Notes: generated by a model not told the origin, from the letters alone. Shown: positions 17,912-33,166, numbered from the stretch's first letter. The stretch: 64,000 nt of DNA from an uncultured Burkholderiaceae bacterium (GCA_934525625.1 CAKSZL010000005.1:157054-221053), one strand, 5' to 3'. Program-made: numbers and translations.

Positions 17912-18943
17912 ATGGGCAAGCGCATCCTTTCTTCCGCACACCGGCAATCTTCGGCACACAGGCAAAAAGGCAGCGGCATGGCGGAATTCAGCCTGGCCGC
18001 CGTACTGCTGCTGACGTTGGGCCTGGGCGCTGTCGAACTGGCTCATTGGATGTCGGTACGCCAAGCCGTCAGCCTGGCCTTGATGCAAGCCGCCCGTACC
18101 GGCGCCGTTACCCACGGCAACCCCGCGCGCATGGCGGAAAGCTTCGAGCAAGCCCTGCTGCCAATCTTTACCCCCGCCGACTCGGCGGAACAGCGCCGGC
18201 AAGCTCACCTGCAAGACGTGCAAACCCAGCTCGGCGGGCCGCCGTGGCACATCGCCGTGCTCAGCCCGCACCCCGCCGCCTACCTGGATTTCGACCCGCC
18301 CGCCGCCACTGTGGCCGCATCAAGCAGTTCGAACATGGCGGCGACGAACCATGCCGCGCAACTGCCCCGCATCGACAACGATTATCAGGCGCTGCAACAC
18401 CGGCGCTATCTGGCAAAAGGCTGGCCGCAAGGCCAGGGCCCGCAATCCGGGCAAACCATATTCGAGGCCAACACCCTGACGCTGGCGCTGACCTATCCGC
18501 ATCGGCCCATGCTGCCGGCCACGCGCGCCTTGCTGCGCCTGCTGCCCGCCAACGCCACCTACGCCGGCCGCGCCCGGCGTCAAGGCTATCTGCCGCTGTC
18601 GCGCCAAGTCAGCCTGGCCATGCAATCGCATCCCGCGCAATGGCCCAGCCTGGCTTCCGCGAAGATCACGGCGGCCACCGCAGGCAGTTCCGGAATGAAT
18701 GGAGGCGGGATGGGGAATGGCAATGGAACGGGGAGCGGCGGCGGGAATTGCCCAGGCTGCCAAAGCGGCACGCCCGACGTAACGCCTGACACGGCCCCGC
18801 CGGGCACCGGCGGCACACCCGGCAACCCAGGGCAAGACATACCCCCACCCGCCAGCAACCCGGGCAACCCACGCGACACAGGCGAGTCTCCTCTGACACC
18901 AGACCAAGACTTATGCGGCGTAGCCTTATGCTGTGTCGATTGA
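17912..18943 (+). CDS. TadE-like protein with Gly/Pro-rich C-terminal tail
   Basis: 343 residues. The N-terminus GMAEFSLAAVLLLTLGLGAVELAHWMSVRQ is the membrane segment of the TadE/TadG family of pilus-assembly and pseudopilin-like proteins. The middle (residues 60-240) is an extracytoplasmic domain. The last 100 residues are rich in Gly, Asn and Pro and hold two cysteine groups (NCPGCQ and the terminal CGVALCCVD), which suggests disulfides or a surface tail. No other tad genes flank it. ATG 17912 is used; the ATG of GMAEFSL is an alternative start. Confidence 0.62.
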   Translation: MGKRILSSAHRQSSAHRQKGSGMAEFSLAAVLLLTLGLGAVELAHWMSVRQAVSLALMQAARTGAVTHGNPARMAESFEQALLPIFTPADSAEQRRQAHLQDVQTQLGGPPWHIAVLSPHPAAYLDFDPPAATVAASSSSNMAATNHAAQLPRIDNDYQALQHRRYLAKGWPQGQGPQSGQTIFEANTLTLALTYPHRPMLPATRALLRLLPANATYAGRARRQGYLPLSRQVSLAMQSHPAQWPSLASAKITAATAGSSGMNGGGMGNGNGTGSGGGNCPGCQSGTPDVTPDTAPPGTGGTPGNPGQDIPPPASNPGNPRDTGESPLTPDQDLCGVALCCVD

Positions 18944-19020
18944 CCCCAAGCCCCCCCTGGGCAATGCAACGCCAGCCCCCAACGTCCAGCCCGGCGACGG
19001 GCGGGTCAGCAAGAAACGGC

Positions 19021-19333
19021 TAGAGCATTTTTGGTTTAAGTGTTTGCAAATTTAGTCAATACTGAGGGCGAGAGCCAATGCCGGCTTTGCCGTGCGTTCA
19101 GCGTACGCCGACTGGTGTGCCGTGGGCCGGGGGAAGTCGGCGCCAGCCTGTTTGAATCCCGAGCCGCGTAGCGGCGAGGTTGAGTTCTGCCGCCGCCCGG
19201 CCCACGGTGCGCCAGGCGGGCAGCCCGAAGGGCCGGACGATGCGCACGGCAAAGCCGGCATTGGCTCTCGACCGGCTTAAGAACACAGACCAGTCCCATT
19301 GGTTTTGTAAACACTTAAACCAAAAATGCTCTA
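19021..19333. repeat. Nested inverted-repeat element, copy A
   Basis: A 313-bp non-coding element. Outer 30-bp arms (19021-19050 and 19304-19333, starting TAGAGCATTTTTGGTTTAAG) match at 29 of 30 positions. Inside, perfect 28-bp arms (19069-19096 and 19243-19270, GAGAGCCAATGCCGGC) and perfect 12-bp arms (19120-19131 and 19196-19207) nest toward the centre. The element fills the gap between the TadE-like gene and ftsB. Its right edge supplies the TAG stop codon of ftsB (19331-19333). Related copies lie at 35502 and 52919. Confidence 0.85.
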
Positions 19334-19711
19334 GCGCCCGGCAGCCTGCCCAGCCCCCCGCGCAGCCGGCGTGGCCCGATTGGCCGGACGTGCAGCATTA
19401 GGCGCCGCCGGTCGCCGCGGCGCATTCGGCCTAGCCTCGTTGGGCGCCAGCAATTGAATGAAAACCTCGCCCTCGCGGATAAGGCCCAGCTCGGTGCGAG
19501 CCCGTTCCTCGACCGCCTGCGTGCCGGTTTTAAGATCCTGCACTTCGGCCGCCAGCGCGTTGTTGCGCGCCGTTAGTGCCGCATTGGTTTCGTGCTGCTC
19601 GACGATCTGCTTGCGCAACTCGTGCACCCGCAGCCAGCCGCCCTTGCCCCACCAAAGCGGGTACTGGATGGCGGCTGTCAGCAGGGCCAGAACGATCAGG
19701 AGCAGTCTCAT
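19331..19711 (-). CDS. ftsB: Cell division protein FtsB
   Basis: Bitopic division protein that forms the FtsQLB complex. One membrane helix (LLLIVLALLTAAIQYPLWWGKGG) is followed by a leucine-zipper coiled coil (VHELRKQIVEQHETNAALTARNNALAAEV) and the conserved ERARTELGLIREGEVFIQL. The C-terminal 30 residues are an Ala/Pro/Arg tail (PRRPAAPNAARPANRATP) longer than in E. coli. Its TAG stop lies within the outer arm of repeat element A, so the tail may have been reshaped by that insertion. It follows eno by 27 bases, the usual order. Confidence 0.9.
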   Translation of the reverse strand: MRLLLIVLALLTAAIQYPLWWGKGGWLRVHELRKQIVEQHETNAALTARNNALAAEVQDLKTGTQAVEERARTELGLIREGEVFIQLLAPNEARPNAPRRPAAPNAARPANRATPAARGAGQAAGR

Positions 19712-19738
19712 GGCAGGATCTGGCCCTTGCCCGAAACG

Positions 19739-21094
<1,356 letters not shown>

Positions 21095-21141
21095 TCATCC
21101 GATTGTACTTTGCCCGAGGGCGCCCGAAACGCCTCGGACGC

Positions 21142-25620
<4,479 letters not shown>

Positions 25621-25724
25621 GTTGCGATGCTCTTTTTGCTTAACGAATCCAAGCGGCGAACAGGCCGCAAGGTGAAAAACCAGAAATGCGTAGAGCTTGG
25701 ATTACTGCGTAGCTTGAGCCGATA

Positions 25725-25759
25725 CGTAGGTTGGGCTTTCTTCGTCGGCCCAACCTACG
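25725..25759. repeat. Inverted repeat CGTAGGTTGGGC / GCCCAACCTACG
   Basis: Perfect 12-bp arms around an 11-base loop, in the gap between pepP and scoB. It resembles a hairpin repeat common in many proteobacterial genomes and may serve as a terminator for scoB, although the T run is poor. Confidence 0.65.
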
Positions 25760-25784
25760 CGGCGTCAAGCCTGCCCGCCCGGCC

Positions 25785-26438
25785 TCAGGCGACGGCGGAA
25801 ACGTCCAGTTTGGCGGGCGTCTTGGCTTTCACGTCTTCGACCGTGACGCCGGGCGCCAGCTCTATCAGTTTCAAGCCGTCGTCCGTCACTTCCATCACGC
25901 ACAAGTCGGTGATGATGAGATCGACGACGCCCACGCCCGTCAGCGGCAGCGTGCATTCGGGCAGCAGCTTGGTTTCTTCGGTGCCGTCCTTCTTGCGCGC
26001 CACGTGCTCCATCAGCACGACCACGCGCTTGACGCCGGCGACCAGGTCCATGGCGCCGCCCATGCCCTTGACCATCTTGCCCGGAATCATCCAGTTGGCC
26101 AGGTCGCCTTTTTCGGAAACCTGCATGGCGCCCAGGATGGCCAGGTTGATCTTGCCCGCGCGTATCATCGCGAACGAATCCGCCGACGAGAAGAACGAGG
26201 AACCCGGCAGCGTGGTGACCGTCTGCTTGCCGGCGTTGATGAGGTCGGGGTCGATTTCGGCCTCGGTGGGAAACGGGCCGATGCCCAGCAGGCCGTTTTC
26301 GGACTGCAGCCAGACCTCCGTGCCCGCCGGCACGTGGTTGGCCACCAGCGTGGGCAGGCCGATGCCCAGGTTCACGTAGAAGCCGTCTTGCAATTCGCGC
26401 GCCGCGCGTGCGGCCATTTCGTCACGATTCCATGGCAT
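25785..26438 (-). CDS. scoB: 3-oxoacid CoA-transferase, subunit B
   Basis: Moves CoA between succinyl-CoA and acetoacetate (or another 3-oxoacid). 217 residues. The catalytic glutamate lies in [13 protein letters not shown], and [16 protein letters not shown] and [18 protein letters not shown] are typical of the beta subunit. It follows scoA by 12 bases. Substrate could also be 3-oxoadipate; the sequence does not decide. Confidence 0.9.
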   Translation of the reverse strand: MPWNRDEMAARAARELQDGFYVNLGIGLPTLVANHVPAGTEVWLQSENGLLGIGPFPTEAEIDPDLINAGKQTVTTLPGSSFFSSADSFAMIRAGKINLAILGAMQVSEKGDLANWMIPGKMVKGMGGAMDLVAGVKRVVVLMEHVARKKDGTEETKLLPECTLPLTGVGVVDLIITDLCVMEVTDDGLKLIELAPGVTVEDVKAKTPAKLDVSAVA

Positions 26439-26450
26439 GTTCGTTCTCCT

Positions 26451-27149
26451 TCAAGCGTTGCGCACGGTGCGTTGTTCGATGCGTTTTTCGGGCTGGGCAT
26501 TGACCACGATGCGATGCACGTAGATACCCGGCAGATGGATGGAGTCGGGGTCCAGTTCGCCCGTCTCGACCACCTTTTCCACCTCGACCACCGTGAGCTT
26601 GCCGGCCATGGCCACGTTGGGGTTGAAGTTGCGCGCCGTCTTGTTGAAGATCAGGTTGCCGCTGCGGTCGGCGATGTAGGCCTTGACCAGCGACACGTCG
26701 GGCACTAGCGAGCGCTCCATTACGTATTGCTCGCCGTCGAATTCGCGGATCTCTTTGCCGTCGGCCACGATGGTGCCCACGCCAGTGCGCGTGAAGAAGG
26801 CCGGAATGCCCGCGCCGCCCGCGCGCAGCTTTTCGGCCAGCGTGCCTTGGGGCGTGAATTCCAGCTCCAGCTCGCCGGCCAGATACTGGCGCTCGAACTC
26901 CTTGTTCTCGCCCACGTAGGACGAAATCATCTTCTTGATTTGCCGCGTTTCCAGCAACTGCCCCAGGCCGAAGCCGTCGACCCCGGCGTTGTTGCTGATG
27001 CAGGTCAGGCCCTTGACGCCCGAATCGCGCAAGCCGGCGATGAGGGCTTCGGGGATCCCGCAAAGCCCGAAACCGCCGACGGCGATGGTCATTCCATCCG
27101 CAACGACGCCCTGCAAGGCTTCGCGCGCACTGGCATACACTTTATCCAT
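26451..27149 (-). CDS. scoA: 3-oxoacid CoA-transferase, subunit A
   Basis: Alpha subunit of the same CoA-transferase, 232 residues. VGGFGLCGIPEALIAGLRD holds the CoA-binding glycine-rich loop, and ISNNAGVDGFGLGQLLE and FNPNVAMAGKLTVVEVE are family signatures. ATG 27149 is the conventional MDKVYASA start; the frame is open further upstream through the divergent intergenic region. It is transcribed away from the ETF-QO gene. Confidence 0.9.
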   Translation of the reverse strand: MDKVYASAREALQGVVADGMTIAVGGFGLCGIPEALIAGLRDSGVKGLTCISNNAGVDGFGLGQLLETRQIKKMISSYVGENKEFERQYLAGELELEFTPQGTLAEKLRAGGAGIPAFFTRTGVGTIVADGKEIREFDGEQYVMERSLVPDVSLVKAYIADRSGNLIFNKTARNFNPNVAMAGKLTVVEVEKVVETGELDPDSIHLPGIYVHRIVVNAQPEKRIEQRTVRNA

Positions 27150-27458
27150 GTCTCTCCATCCTGAAAAAGCTTTTTTGTCCAAAGACCAAAACGAAACCAA
27201 CAAAAACCGAAACCGATAAAATCCGGCAAAAGTATAACGGCTTGCCCTGGCCGCCGCGGCCCTACACTGTACTCCTGTGCGCAACCGGCGCGCCAATCGG
27301 CATTCGGCATGCCGGCTATCCATCCGGCGCATAGCGGCACACGTAACTCTTATACAAGACCTGAACCATGTAGCACCGACTACAGTACAATCGACGCAAC
27401 AAACCTCATGCCTGATGGCACACGGCAAAATCAATACGATTTCAGGAGATAGCAAGCT
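27150..27458. promoter_or_regulatory. Divergent intergenic region between scoA and the ETF-QO gene
   Basis: 309 bases with no credible gene. A run of GGTTT-type repeats on the minus strand (27180-27222) lies in the scoA leader. TACAAT at 27386-27391 is a possible -10 for the ETF-QO gene, with a poor -35. The ribosome site CAGGAGATAG lies just before the ETF-QO start. Confidence 0.4.
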
Positions 27459-29105
27459 ATGGCTGAGCGCGAATCCATGGAGTACGACGTCGTCGTCGTC
27501 GGAGCAGGGCCCGGCGGCTTGGCAACCGCCATCCGCCTTAAACAACTGGCCAAGGAACGCGGGCAGGACATCAGCGTCTGCGTACTCGAAAAAGGCTCCG
27601 AAATCGGCGCCCACATTCTGTCGGGCGCGGTCATGGACCCTCAAGCGCTCACCGAACTCATTCCCGACTGGAAGGAAAAAGGCGCGCCGCTGGACACCCC
27701 GGTCACCGAAGACCGCTTCCTGTTCCTGACCTCCAAGGGCTCGCGCACCACTCCCAACTGGATGCTGCCCCCCTGTTTCCACAACGAGGGCAATTACGTC
27801 GTCCGCCTGGGCAACGTGGTGCGCTGGATGGGCGAGCAGGCCGAAGCGCTTGAAGTCGACCTCTTCCCGGGCTTCGCCGCCGTCGAGATACTGTACGACG
27901 AAAAAGGCGCGGTGCGCGGCGTGGCTACCGGCGACATGGGCGTCGCCCGCGACGGTTCGCACTCCGGCCACTACCAGCCCGGCATGGAACTGCACGCACG
28001 CTACACGGTGTTCGCCGAAGGCGCGCGCGGCCAACTGGGTCGCGAACTCATCGAGCGCTTCAAGCTCGACGAAGGGCGCAACGCGCAAAGCTACGCCATC
28101 GGCCTGAAGGAACTCTGGGAAATCGACCCGGCGCAGTCGCGCCCCGGCCTGGTCGTCCACACGGCCGGCTGGCCGCTGGACGCCGACACCTACGGCGGTT
28201 CGTTCCTGTATCACCTCAAAGACAACCTCGTGGCCGTCGGCCTGGTCGTCGGCCTGGACTACGCCAACCCCTGGCTGTCGCCCTTCGACGAATTCCAGCG
28301 CTACAAGACGCACCCGGCCATCCGTCCCACGTTCGAAGGCGGCCGGCGCCTAGCCTACGGCGCGCGCGCCCTGACCGCCGGCGGCCTGCTGGCCCTGCCC
28401 AAGTTCGTATTCCCAGGCGGCGTCATGGTGGGCTGTGAAGCCGGCTTCCTGAACGCCTCGCGCATCAAGGGCAGCCACGCGGCCATCAAGAGCGGCGCCC
28501 TGGCCGCCGAAGCCATCTTCGACGCCGTGGCGGCCGACCGCCGCAGCGACGAGCTGAACGCCTACACCAAGGGTTTCGAGAATTCCTGGCTGCACGACGA
28601 ACTGAACAAGGCGCGCAACTTCAAGCAATGGTTCAAGAAGGGCCGCACCGTCGGCACCGTGATGACCGGCATCGAGCAATTGGTGCTCAAGGGCAAGATG
28701 CCCTGGTCGCTGCGCAACGACAAGCCGGACTACGCCAGCCTGCAGCCGGCGGCCGAATGCGCGCGCATCGATTACCCCAAGCCCGACGGCAAGATCAGCT
28801 TCGACAAGCTCAGCTCGGTGTTCATTTCCAACACCAATCACGAAGAAGACCAGCCCATACACCTGACGCTGAAAGATGCCTCCGTGCCCGTCAGCATCAA
28901 TCTGGCCAAGTACGGCGGCCCCGAATCGCGCTACTGTCCGGCGGGGGTGTACGAGTTCATCAAGACGGACACTGGCGACGACCAGTTGCAGATCAACGCG
29001 CAGAATTGCGTGCATTGCAAGACCTGTGACATCAAAGACCCCACGCAGAACATCGTGTGGGTGGCGCCCCAGGGGGGCGAGGGGCCTGTGTACAACGGGA
29101 TGTAA
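27459..29105 (+). CDS. Electron transfer flavoprotein-ubiquinone oxidoreductase
   Basis: Membrane-associated flavoprotein that passes electrons from ETF (fatty-acid and amino-acid dehydrogenases) to ubiquinone. 548 residues. The FAD-binding YDVVVVGAGPGGLATAI comes first, and the central segment carries FPGGVMVGCEAGFLNASRIKG. The C-terminal 4Fe-4S ligands are Cys in RYCPAGVYEF and in NCVHCKTCDIKDPTQNI. This fits the neighbouring beta-oxidation style genes in the window. Confidence 0.95.
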   Translation: MAERESMEYDVVVVGAGPGGLATAIRLKQLAKERGQDISVCVLEKGSEIGAHILSGAVMDPQALTELIPDWKEKGAPLDTPVTEDRFLFLTSKGSRTTPNWMLPPCFHNEGNYVVRLGNVVRWMGEQAEALEVDLFPGFAAVEILYDEKGAVRGVATGDMGVARDGSHSGHYQPGMELHARYTVFAEGARGQLGRELIERFKLDEGRNAQSYAIGLKELWEIDPAQSRPGLVVHTAGWPLDADTYGGSFLYHLKDNLVAVGLVVGLDYANPWLSPFDEFQRYKTHPAIRPTFEGGRRLAYGARALTAGGLLALPKFVFPGGVMVGCEAGFLNASRIKGSHAAIKSGALAAEAIFDAVAADRRSDELNAYTKGFENSWLHDELNKARNFKQWFKKGRTVGTVMTGIEQLVLKGKMPWSLRNDKPDYASLQPAAECARIDYPKPDGKISFDKLSSVFISNTNHEEDQPIHLTLKDASVPVSINLAKYGGPESRYCPAGVYEFIKTDTGDDQLQINAQNCVHCKTCDIKDPTQNIVWVAPQGGEGPVYNGM

Positions 29106-29158
29106 TGCCCTTCGCCTGATTCGCCGTGGCAGACTGTGTTTGTTCGGCGGCGAAATGC

Positions 29159-29192
29159 AAAAAGCCGAGGGCGTGATGCTCTCGGCTTTTTT
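29159..29192 (+). terminator. Intrinsic terminator of the ETF-QO gene
   Basis: AAAAAGCCGAG pairs with CTCGGCTTTTTT across a 10-base loop, with a run of six T. A textbook rho-independent terminator 54 bases after the stop codon. Confidence 0.85.
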
Positions 29193-29249
29193 GTGTCTTC
29201 TTTCGCCTTCTTTTTTGTCTTCTGATGCCTTGTTGTGCCTTCTTGCGTC

Positions 29250-29430
29250 GCGCGGCCTGGCGGCAATGCCTACGGGCGCTGGTCGCACCTGTCCTTGCTT
29301 TTCCGGAACCTGCGTTCCGGAAAACCGGCGGCAACCTTTCGCTCGGTCGTCCGGCACGTTCGTGCCTACCTTCCCTTCCGCTCAGGCTGGTGCTCCAACA
29401 GCGCCCGTAGGCATTGCCGCCAGGCCGCGC
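29250..29430. repeat. Long-stem hairpin element with perfect 32-bp arms
   Basis: Arms at 29250-29281 and 29399-29430 (GCGCGGCCTGGCGGC inward) are exactly complementary over 32 bp. The loop contains two further hairpins: TTTTCCGGAAC-4-GTTCCGGAAAA (29299-29324) and GGCACG-2-CGTGCC near 29352. It lies between the ETF-QO terminator and the 3' end of the MFS gene. It is not coding. Confidence 0.8.
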
Positions 29431-29541
29431 TTATGCCGGGGTGGATAGGGGCGCCTGGTTCTTTCGGCTGCGCATCTTTTCTGGCTGTGCATTTTTGGCT
29501 GTGCGTTTCCTGATGTCGTGCCATTGATGCATCAAGAAAAA

Positions 29542-30867
29542 CTACGCGACCGCTCCATGCGCCTCTCGGGCCGCCCTGCCGCGCTCGAAGTTCACTCCCT
29601 TCAACACCAGCCAACCGGCCACGAAGAACAGGCCCGTCAGCAGCAAGGCCAGGCGGTGGTTCCCCAGTGTCGCCCACGTCACCAGCCCGTAGCACAGCGG
29701 GCCGACGACGGAAGCCAGCTGCACCGCGAATCCCCACAGCGCGAAGAACTCGGCCAGGCGCCCTTGCGGCGCAAAAGCGCCCGTCATGGCGCGGCCCGCG
29801 CTTTGGCTGGTGCCCATGCACAAGCCCGCCAGCGTCGCCGCCACCCAGAACACCCAGGGCGTTACGGCCAGATACGCCACCACGACCATCACCATCCAGC
29901 CCAGCAGCGTCACCGACAGCGCCGGCCTGTGGCCCACTCGATCCTGGAAGAAGCCGAACAGCAAGGCGCCGACGGCGGCGGCGATGTTCACGGTGAACAC
30001 CATCAACATGGTCTGCGCCATGGTGAAGCCCATGACCTGGTTGGCGTACACTGCCGCCAGCGTCACCACCACCGCGATGCCGGCGTGATAGCAAGCGCCG
30101 CAGATGAGCAGGCGGCGGAAGTCGGGGAAGTACCGCCCGGTTTCGCGCCAGGAGGCCAGCAGCCGGCGCAGCCAGCTTTCCGCTACGCGATGGGTGGCCG
30201 GGCTGCGTTCGCGCAGCCACACGAACGAAGGCAGCGCGGCGACGGCGAAGACGGCCGCCGTGGCCAGCATGGTGTAAGGCACGTAGGCGGAAGCCTCGGC
30301 GCCCTTGCCCGACATATAGGCCACGATGCCCAGGGCGATGCCCAAGGCCAGCATGCCGCCGAAGTATCCCCAGCCCCAGCCCCAGCCCGATACCCGTCCC
30401 AAGGCTTCGGGACGGGCCAGTTCCGGCAGAAACGCCGCGACGGTGGCCTCGCCCACGCAGTAGCAGTAATTGGAGGCCGCCAGCAGCACCAGCGCCAGCC
30501 ACACCTGCCCCGGCGCCACGATGGCCAGCGCCGCCGTCAGCAGCACGCAGCCCACGGTGCTGGTGAACAGCAGGCTGCGCTTGCGGGCACGGGCGTCGGC
30601 GCGCGCGCCCAGCGTGGGCAGGGTCAGCATGACCAGCAGGTACGACACCGACAGCGCGGCCGTCAGCGCCAGCGTGGCCCAGGGCTGGCCGCCCGCGATG
30701 ACGCTGACGAAGTAGGTATTGAATACCGTGGTCAGCACCACGGTGGTGTAGCCCGAGTTGGCGAAATCGTACATCGCCCAGGACCAAAGCTCGCGCTTGG
30801 CCACGCCGGGCTGCAGCGCGCGGCTTAGCATTCCCTCGCGCGGCGTGGCTTCGTGGTGTTCCGGCAT
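29542..30867 (-). CDS. MFS transporter of the UMF1/Atg22-like group
   Basis: 441 residues with 12 predicted membrane helices. The N-terminus KRELWSWAMYDFANSGYTTVVLT is the signature of the UMF1 family (bacterial relatives of vacuolar Atg22). GFFQDRVGHRPAL is the MFS motif A between the halves. The transported substrate is unknown, and no neighbour suggests one. It is divergent from the histidine kinase gene with a gap of 95 bases. Confidence 0.85.
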   Translation of the reverse strand: MPEHHEATPREGMLSRALQPGVAKRELWSWAMYDFANSGYTTVVLTTVFNTYFVSVIAGGQPWATLALTAALSVSYLLVMLTLPTLGARADARARKRSLLFTSTVGCVLLTAALAIVAPGQVWLALVLLAASNYCYCVGEATVAAFLPELARPEALGRVSGWGWGWGYFGGMLALGIALGIVAYMSGKGAEASAYVPYTMLATAAVFAVAALPSFVWLRERSPATHRVAESWLRRLLASWRETGRYFPDFRRLLICGACYHAGIAVVVTLAAVYANQVMGFTMAQTMLMVFTVNIAAAVGALLFGFFQDRVGHRPALSVTLLGWMVMVVVAYLAVTPWVFWVAATLAGLCMGTSQSAGRAMTGAFAPQGRLAEFFALWGFAVQLASVVGPLCYGLVTWATLGNHRLALLLTGLFFVAGWLVLKGVNFERGRAAREAHGAVA

Positions 30868-30962
30868 CGATTTCCCCTATGGCGTGGCAAGCAAAAGTTA
30901 CGATATATTGCAGCATAACGCACAAGCGGTATAGGCGGCGGCTTCCAGGAGAACGACCCACC

Positions 30963-33161
30963 ATGTCGGCAGGAAAAAAACAAAAAAACCGCTGGCCGCC
31001 GGTTACCTGGCTTGCGCTGGGCATGCTGGGAGCTTTCGTGCTTATCGGCTTGGTCATGACGCTGGCGGCGCGGCAGCCATGGCTGGGGCTTCAACTGTCA
31101 TGGGACGACGAACGCCAGGCCGCCCGCGTCGTTGCCAGCCAGGGGCCGGGCGGCCTGGTGCCGGCCGGTACGCAAGTCGCCGGCCTTACCGCCGGCCTGG
31201 CGGGCGAACGGCGCGAATGGGTTTTCGAAGCCATCGATTTCACCATCGAGCCGGACGGCAATCTGCCCACCTACGACGACTACCGGCTTTTCCTGAAACG
31301 CCAGGGGGAACTGTCCGCCATACAGCGGGCGCCGCTCATCACACTGGCCGCCGGCAACGGCGAGCAGTACGCCATCACGCCCGCGCCCACGCGGCCGTTC
31401 TCCACCCTGCCGCCCGATTTCTGGGTGCAGCTGGTAACGGGCTTCGTGGCCTGGATGATTTCGGTCGGCGTATGGGCTTTTCGCCGCGACGACGCTAGCG
31501 CCCGCTACCTGATGCTCAGCGGCTTGGCCATCATGCTGTCGGCCTATGGCGCTTCGGTCTACACCACGCGCGAACTGGCCGTGCCGCTCGGCCAGTTGCT
31601 GTTGCTGAAAACCATGAACTTCGGCGGCGGGCTAACCTACTGCGCCATCATGGCCGCCCTGCTATGGCATTATCCGCGCCGGCTGGGCCCGGCCTGGGTC
31701 AGCGCGGCCATCGTGGCGGCCTCTCTGGCCTGGTTCGGCGCGCAGGCACTGGGCGCTTTCGACTCCATGATCACCGGCCGGCGCGTGCCGGTGTTCGTCG
31801 CGCTGGCCGCCATCCTGGTGTTCTCGGTGCTGCAATGGCTGCGCACGCGCAAAGACCCGGTGGCCCGCGCCGCCCTGCAATGGTTTCTGCTGGCCTGGCT
31901 GGTCGGCATCAGCGTGTTCTCCATCCTGATTTTCGTGCCCCAGCTTTACGACGTGAACACGGCGGCCATCCAGGGCTACAGCTTTTCTCTTTTCCTGCTG
32001 GTGTACGTGGGCCTGGCTTTCGGTATTCTGCGCTTCCGGCTGTTCGAGCTGGGCGAATGGTGGTTCCGCACGCTGACCTGGATACTAGGCGCGGTCATGC
32101 TGGTGGCGCTGGATCTGCTGTTGCTGCTTGGCCTGCAGCTTTCCTATACGCTGTCGCTGACCCTCTCGCTGGTCATTTGCGGCTTTCTGTGGCTGCCCAT
32201 GCGCAGCTGGCTTTGGCTGAAGCTGATGACGCGCCACGAGGGCAAGCCGCAGGCACTGTTCAAGGACGTGCTGCACGTCGCGCTCGGCCCCTCGCCGGAA
32301 GAACGGCGCCAGCGCTGGGGCGAGCTGCTGAAAAGGCTGTACGCCCCCTTGCAGACCACGGCCTTGCGGGAAAGCCAAAGCCGCGCGCCCGCCATCGAGG
32401 CCAACGGCCTGGCCCTGCTGCTGCCGGCCACGACGGAATCGCCGGCCTTGCGGCTGGAGTATCCCGGGGGCGGGCGCCGCCTGTTCAACCGGCAGGACGC
32501 AACCCAGGCCGCCGAACTGCTGGACATGCTGGAACACGCCAACCAGAACCGCGACGCCTACAATCGCGGCGTGCGCGAAGAGCGCAGCCGCATCGCCCGC
32601 GACCTGCATGACGACATCGGTTCTTGCCTGCTGTCGGCGCTGCATCAGCCCGATCTGCAGCAAAGCAAGGCGGCGGTCAGCCAGGGCATGATGGAGATCC
32701 AGACCATCGTGCGCGGGCTGTCGGGCCAGCAGATGCCGCTGGACGTCGTGCTCGGCGAGCTGCGGCACGAAACCGGCCTGCGGCTGGAAACCGCCGGCAT
32801 CGCCATGCACTGGCCGTGGCGCGACGAGGCGGGCGACGAACAGCTGGGCTACCGCTCGTATCGCAACTACCTTTCCATCATGCGCGAACTCGTCGCCAAC
32901 ACCATCAAGCATGCCCAGGCCACCCGCTTGAGCATAAGCGTGCAATGCCAGGACGGCGTTTTAGCGACCGAACTGGAAAACGACGGCCGCTCCTTCGACG
33001 GCGCACCCGGCCCCACGGGACGCGGGCTGCACAATCTGCACAGCCGCGCCGCGGAACTGGGCGGCAGCCTGGCTTACGAGGCGTTGCCCAGCGGCACCCG
33101 GGTGCGCCTGCGCATTCCGCTTCACAACATCAATGCGGCAAGCCTGGCGCCGTTCACCTGA
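30963..33161 (+). CDS. Membrane-bound sensor histidine kinase, no partner regulator nearby
   Basis: 732 residues. A membrane helix (WLALGMLGAFVLIGLVMTLAA), then a periplasmic or PDZ-like segment to about residue 150, is followed by six or seven further helices and a cytoplasmic kinase. The phosphoacceptor is His549 in EERSRIARDLHDDIGSCLL, close to the HisKA_3 (NarL-type) group. The ATP-binding N-box is ELVANTIKHAQA (about 640) and the G-box is TGRGLHNLHSRAAELGG. Such kinases normally act on LuxR/NarL-type regulators, yet none is adjacent. ATG 30963 follows the ribosome site CCAGGAGAACG. Confidence 0.85.
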   Translation: MSAGKKQKNRWPPVTWLALGMLGAFVLIGLVMTLAARQPWLGLQLSWDDERQAARVVASQGPGGLVPAGTQVAGLTAGLAGERREWVFEAIDFTIEPDGNLPTYDDYRLFLKRQGELSAIQRAPLITLAAGNGEQYAITPAPTRPFSTLPPDFWVQLVTGFVAWMISVGVWAFRRDDASARYLMLSGLAIMLSAYGASVYTTRELAVPLGQLLLLKTMNFGGGLTYCAIMAALLWHYPRRLGPAWVSAAIVAASLAWFGAQALGAFDSMITGRRVPVFVALAAILVFSVLQWLRTRKDPVARAALQWFLLAWLVGISVFSILIFVPQLYDVNTAAIQGYSFSLFLLVYVGLAFGILRFRLFELGEWWFRTLTWILGAVMLVALDLLLLLGLQLSYTLSLTLSLVICGFLWLPMRSWLWLKLMTRHEGKPQALFKDVLHVALGPSPEERRQRWGELLKRLYAPLQTTALRESQSRAPAIEANGLALLLPATTESPALRLEYPGGGRRLFNRQDATQAAELLDMLEHANQNRDAYNRGVREERSRIARDLHDDIGSCLLSALHQPDLQQSKAAVSQGMMEIQTIVRGLSGQQMPLDVVLGELRHETGLRLETAGIAMHWPWRDEAGDEQLGYRSYRNYLSIMRELVANTIKHAQATRLSISVQCQDGVLATELENDGRSFDGAPGPTGRGLHNLHSRAAELGGSLAYEALPSGTRVRLRIPLHNINAASLAPFT

Positions 33162-33166
33162 TGCCC

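Noticed and set aside
19036..19314. Open frames inside the nested repeat elements (also 52948-54234 and 53233 region)
   Set aside because: They arise from the palindromes themselves and read on both strands; no homology to known proteins can be recognised.
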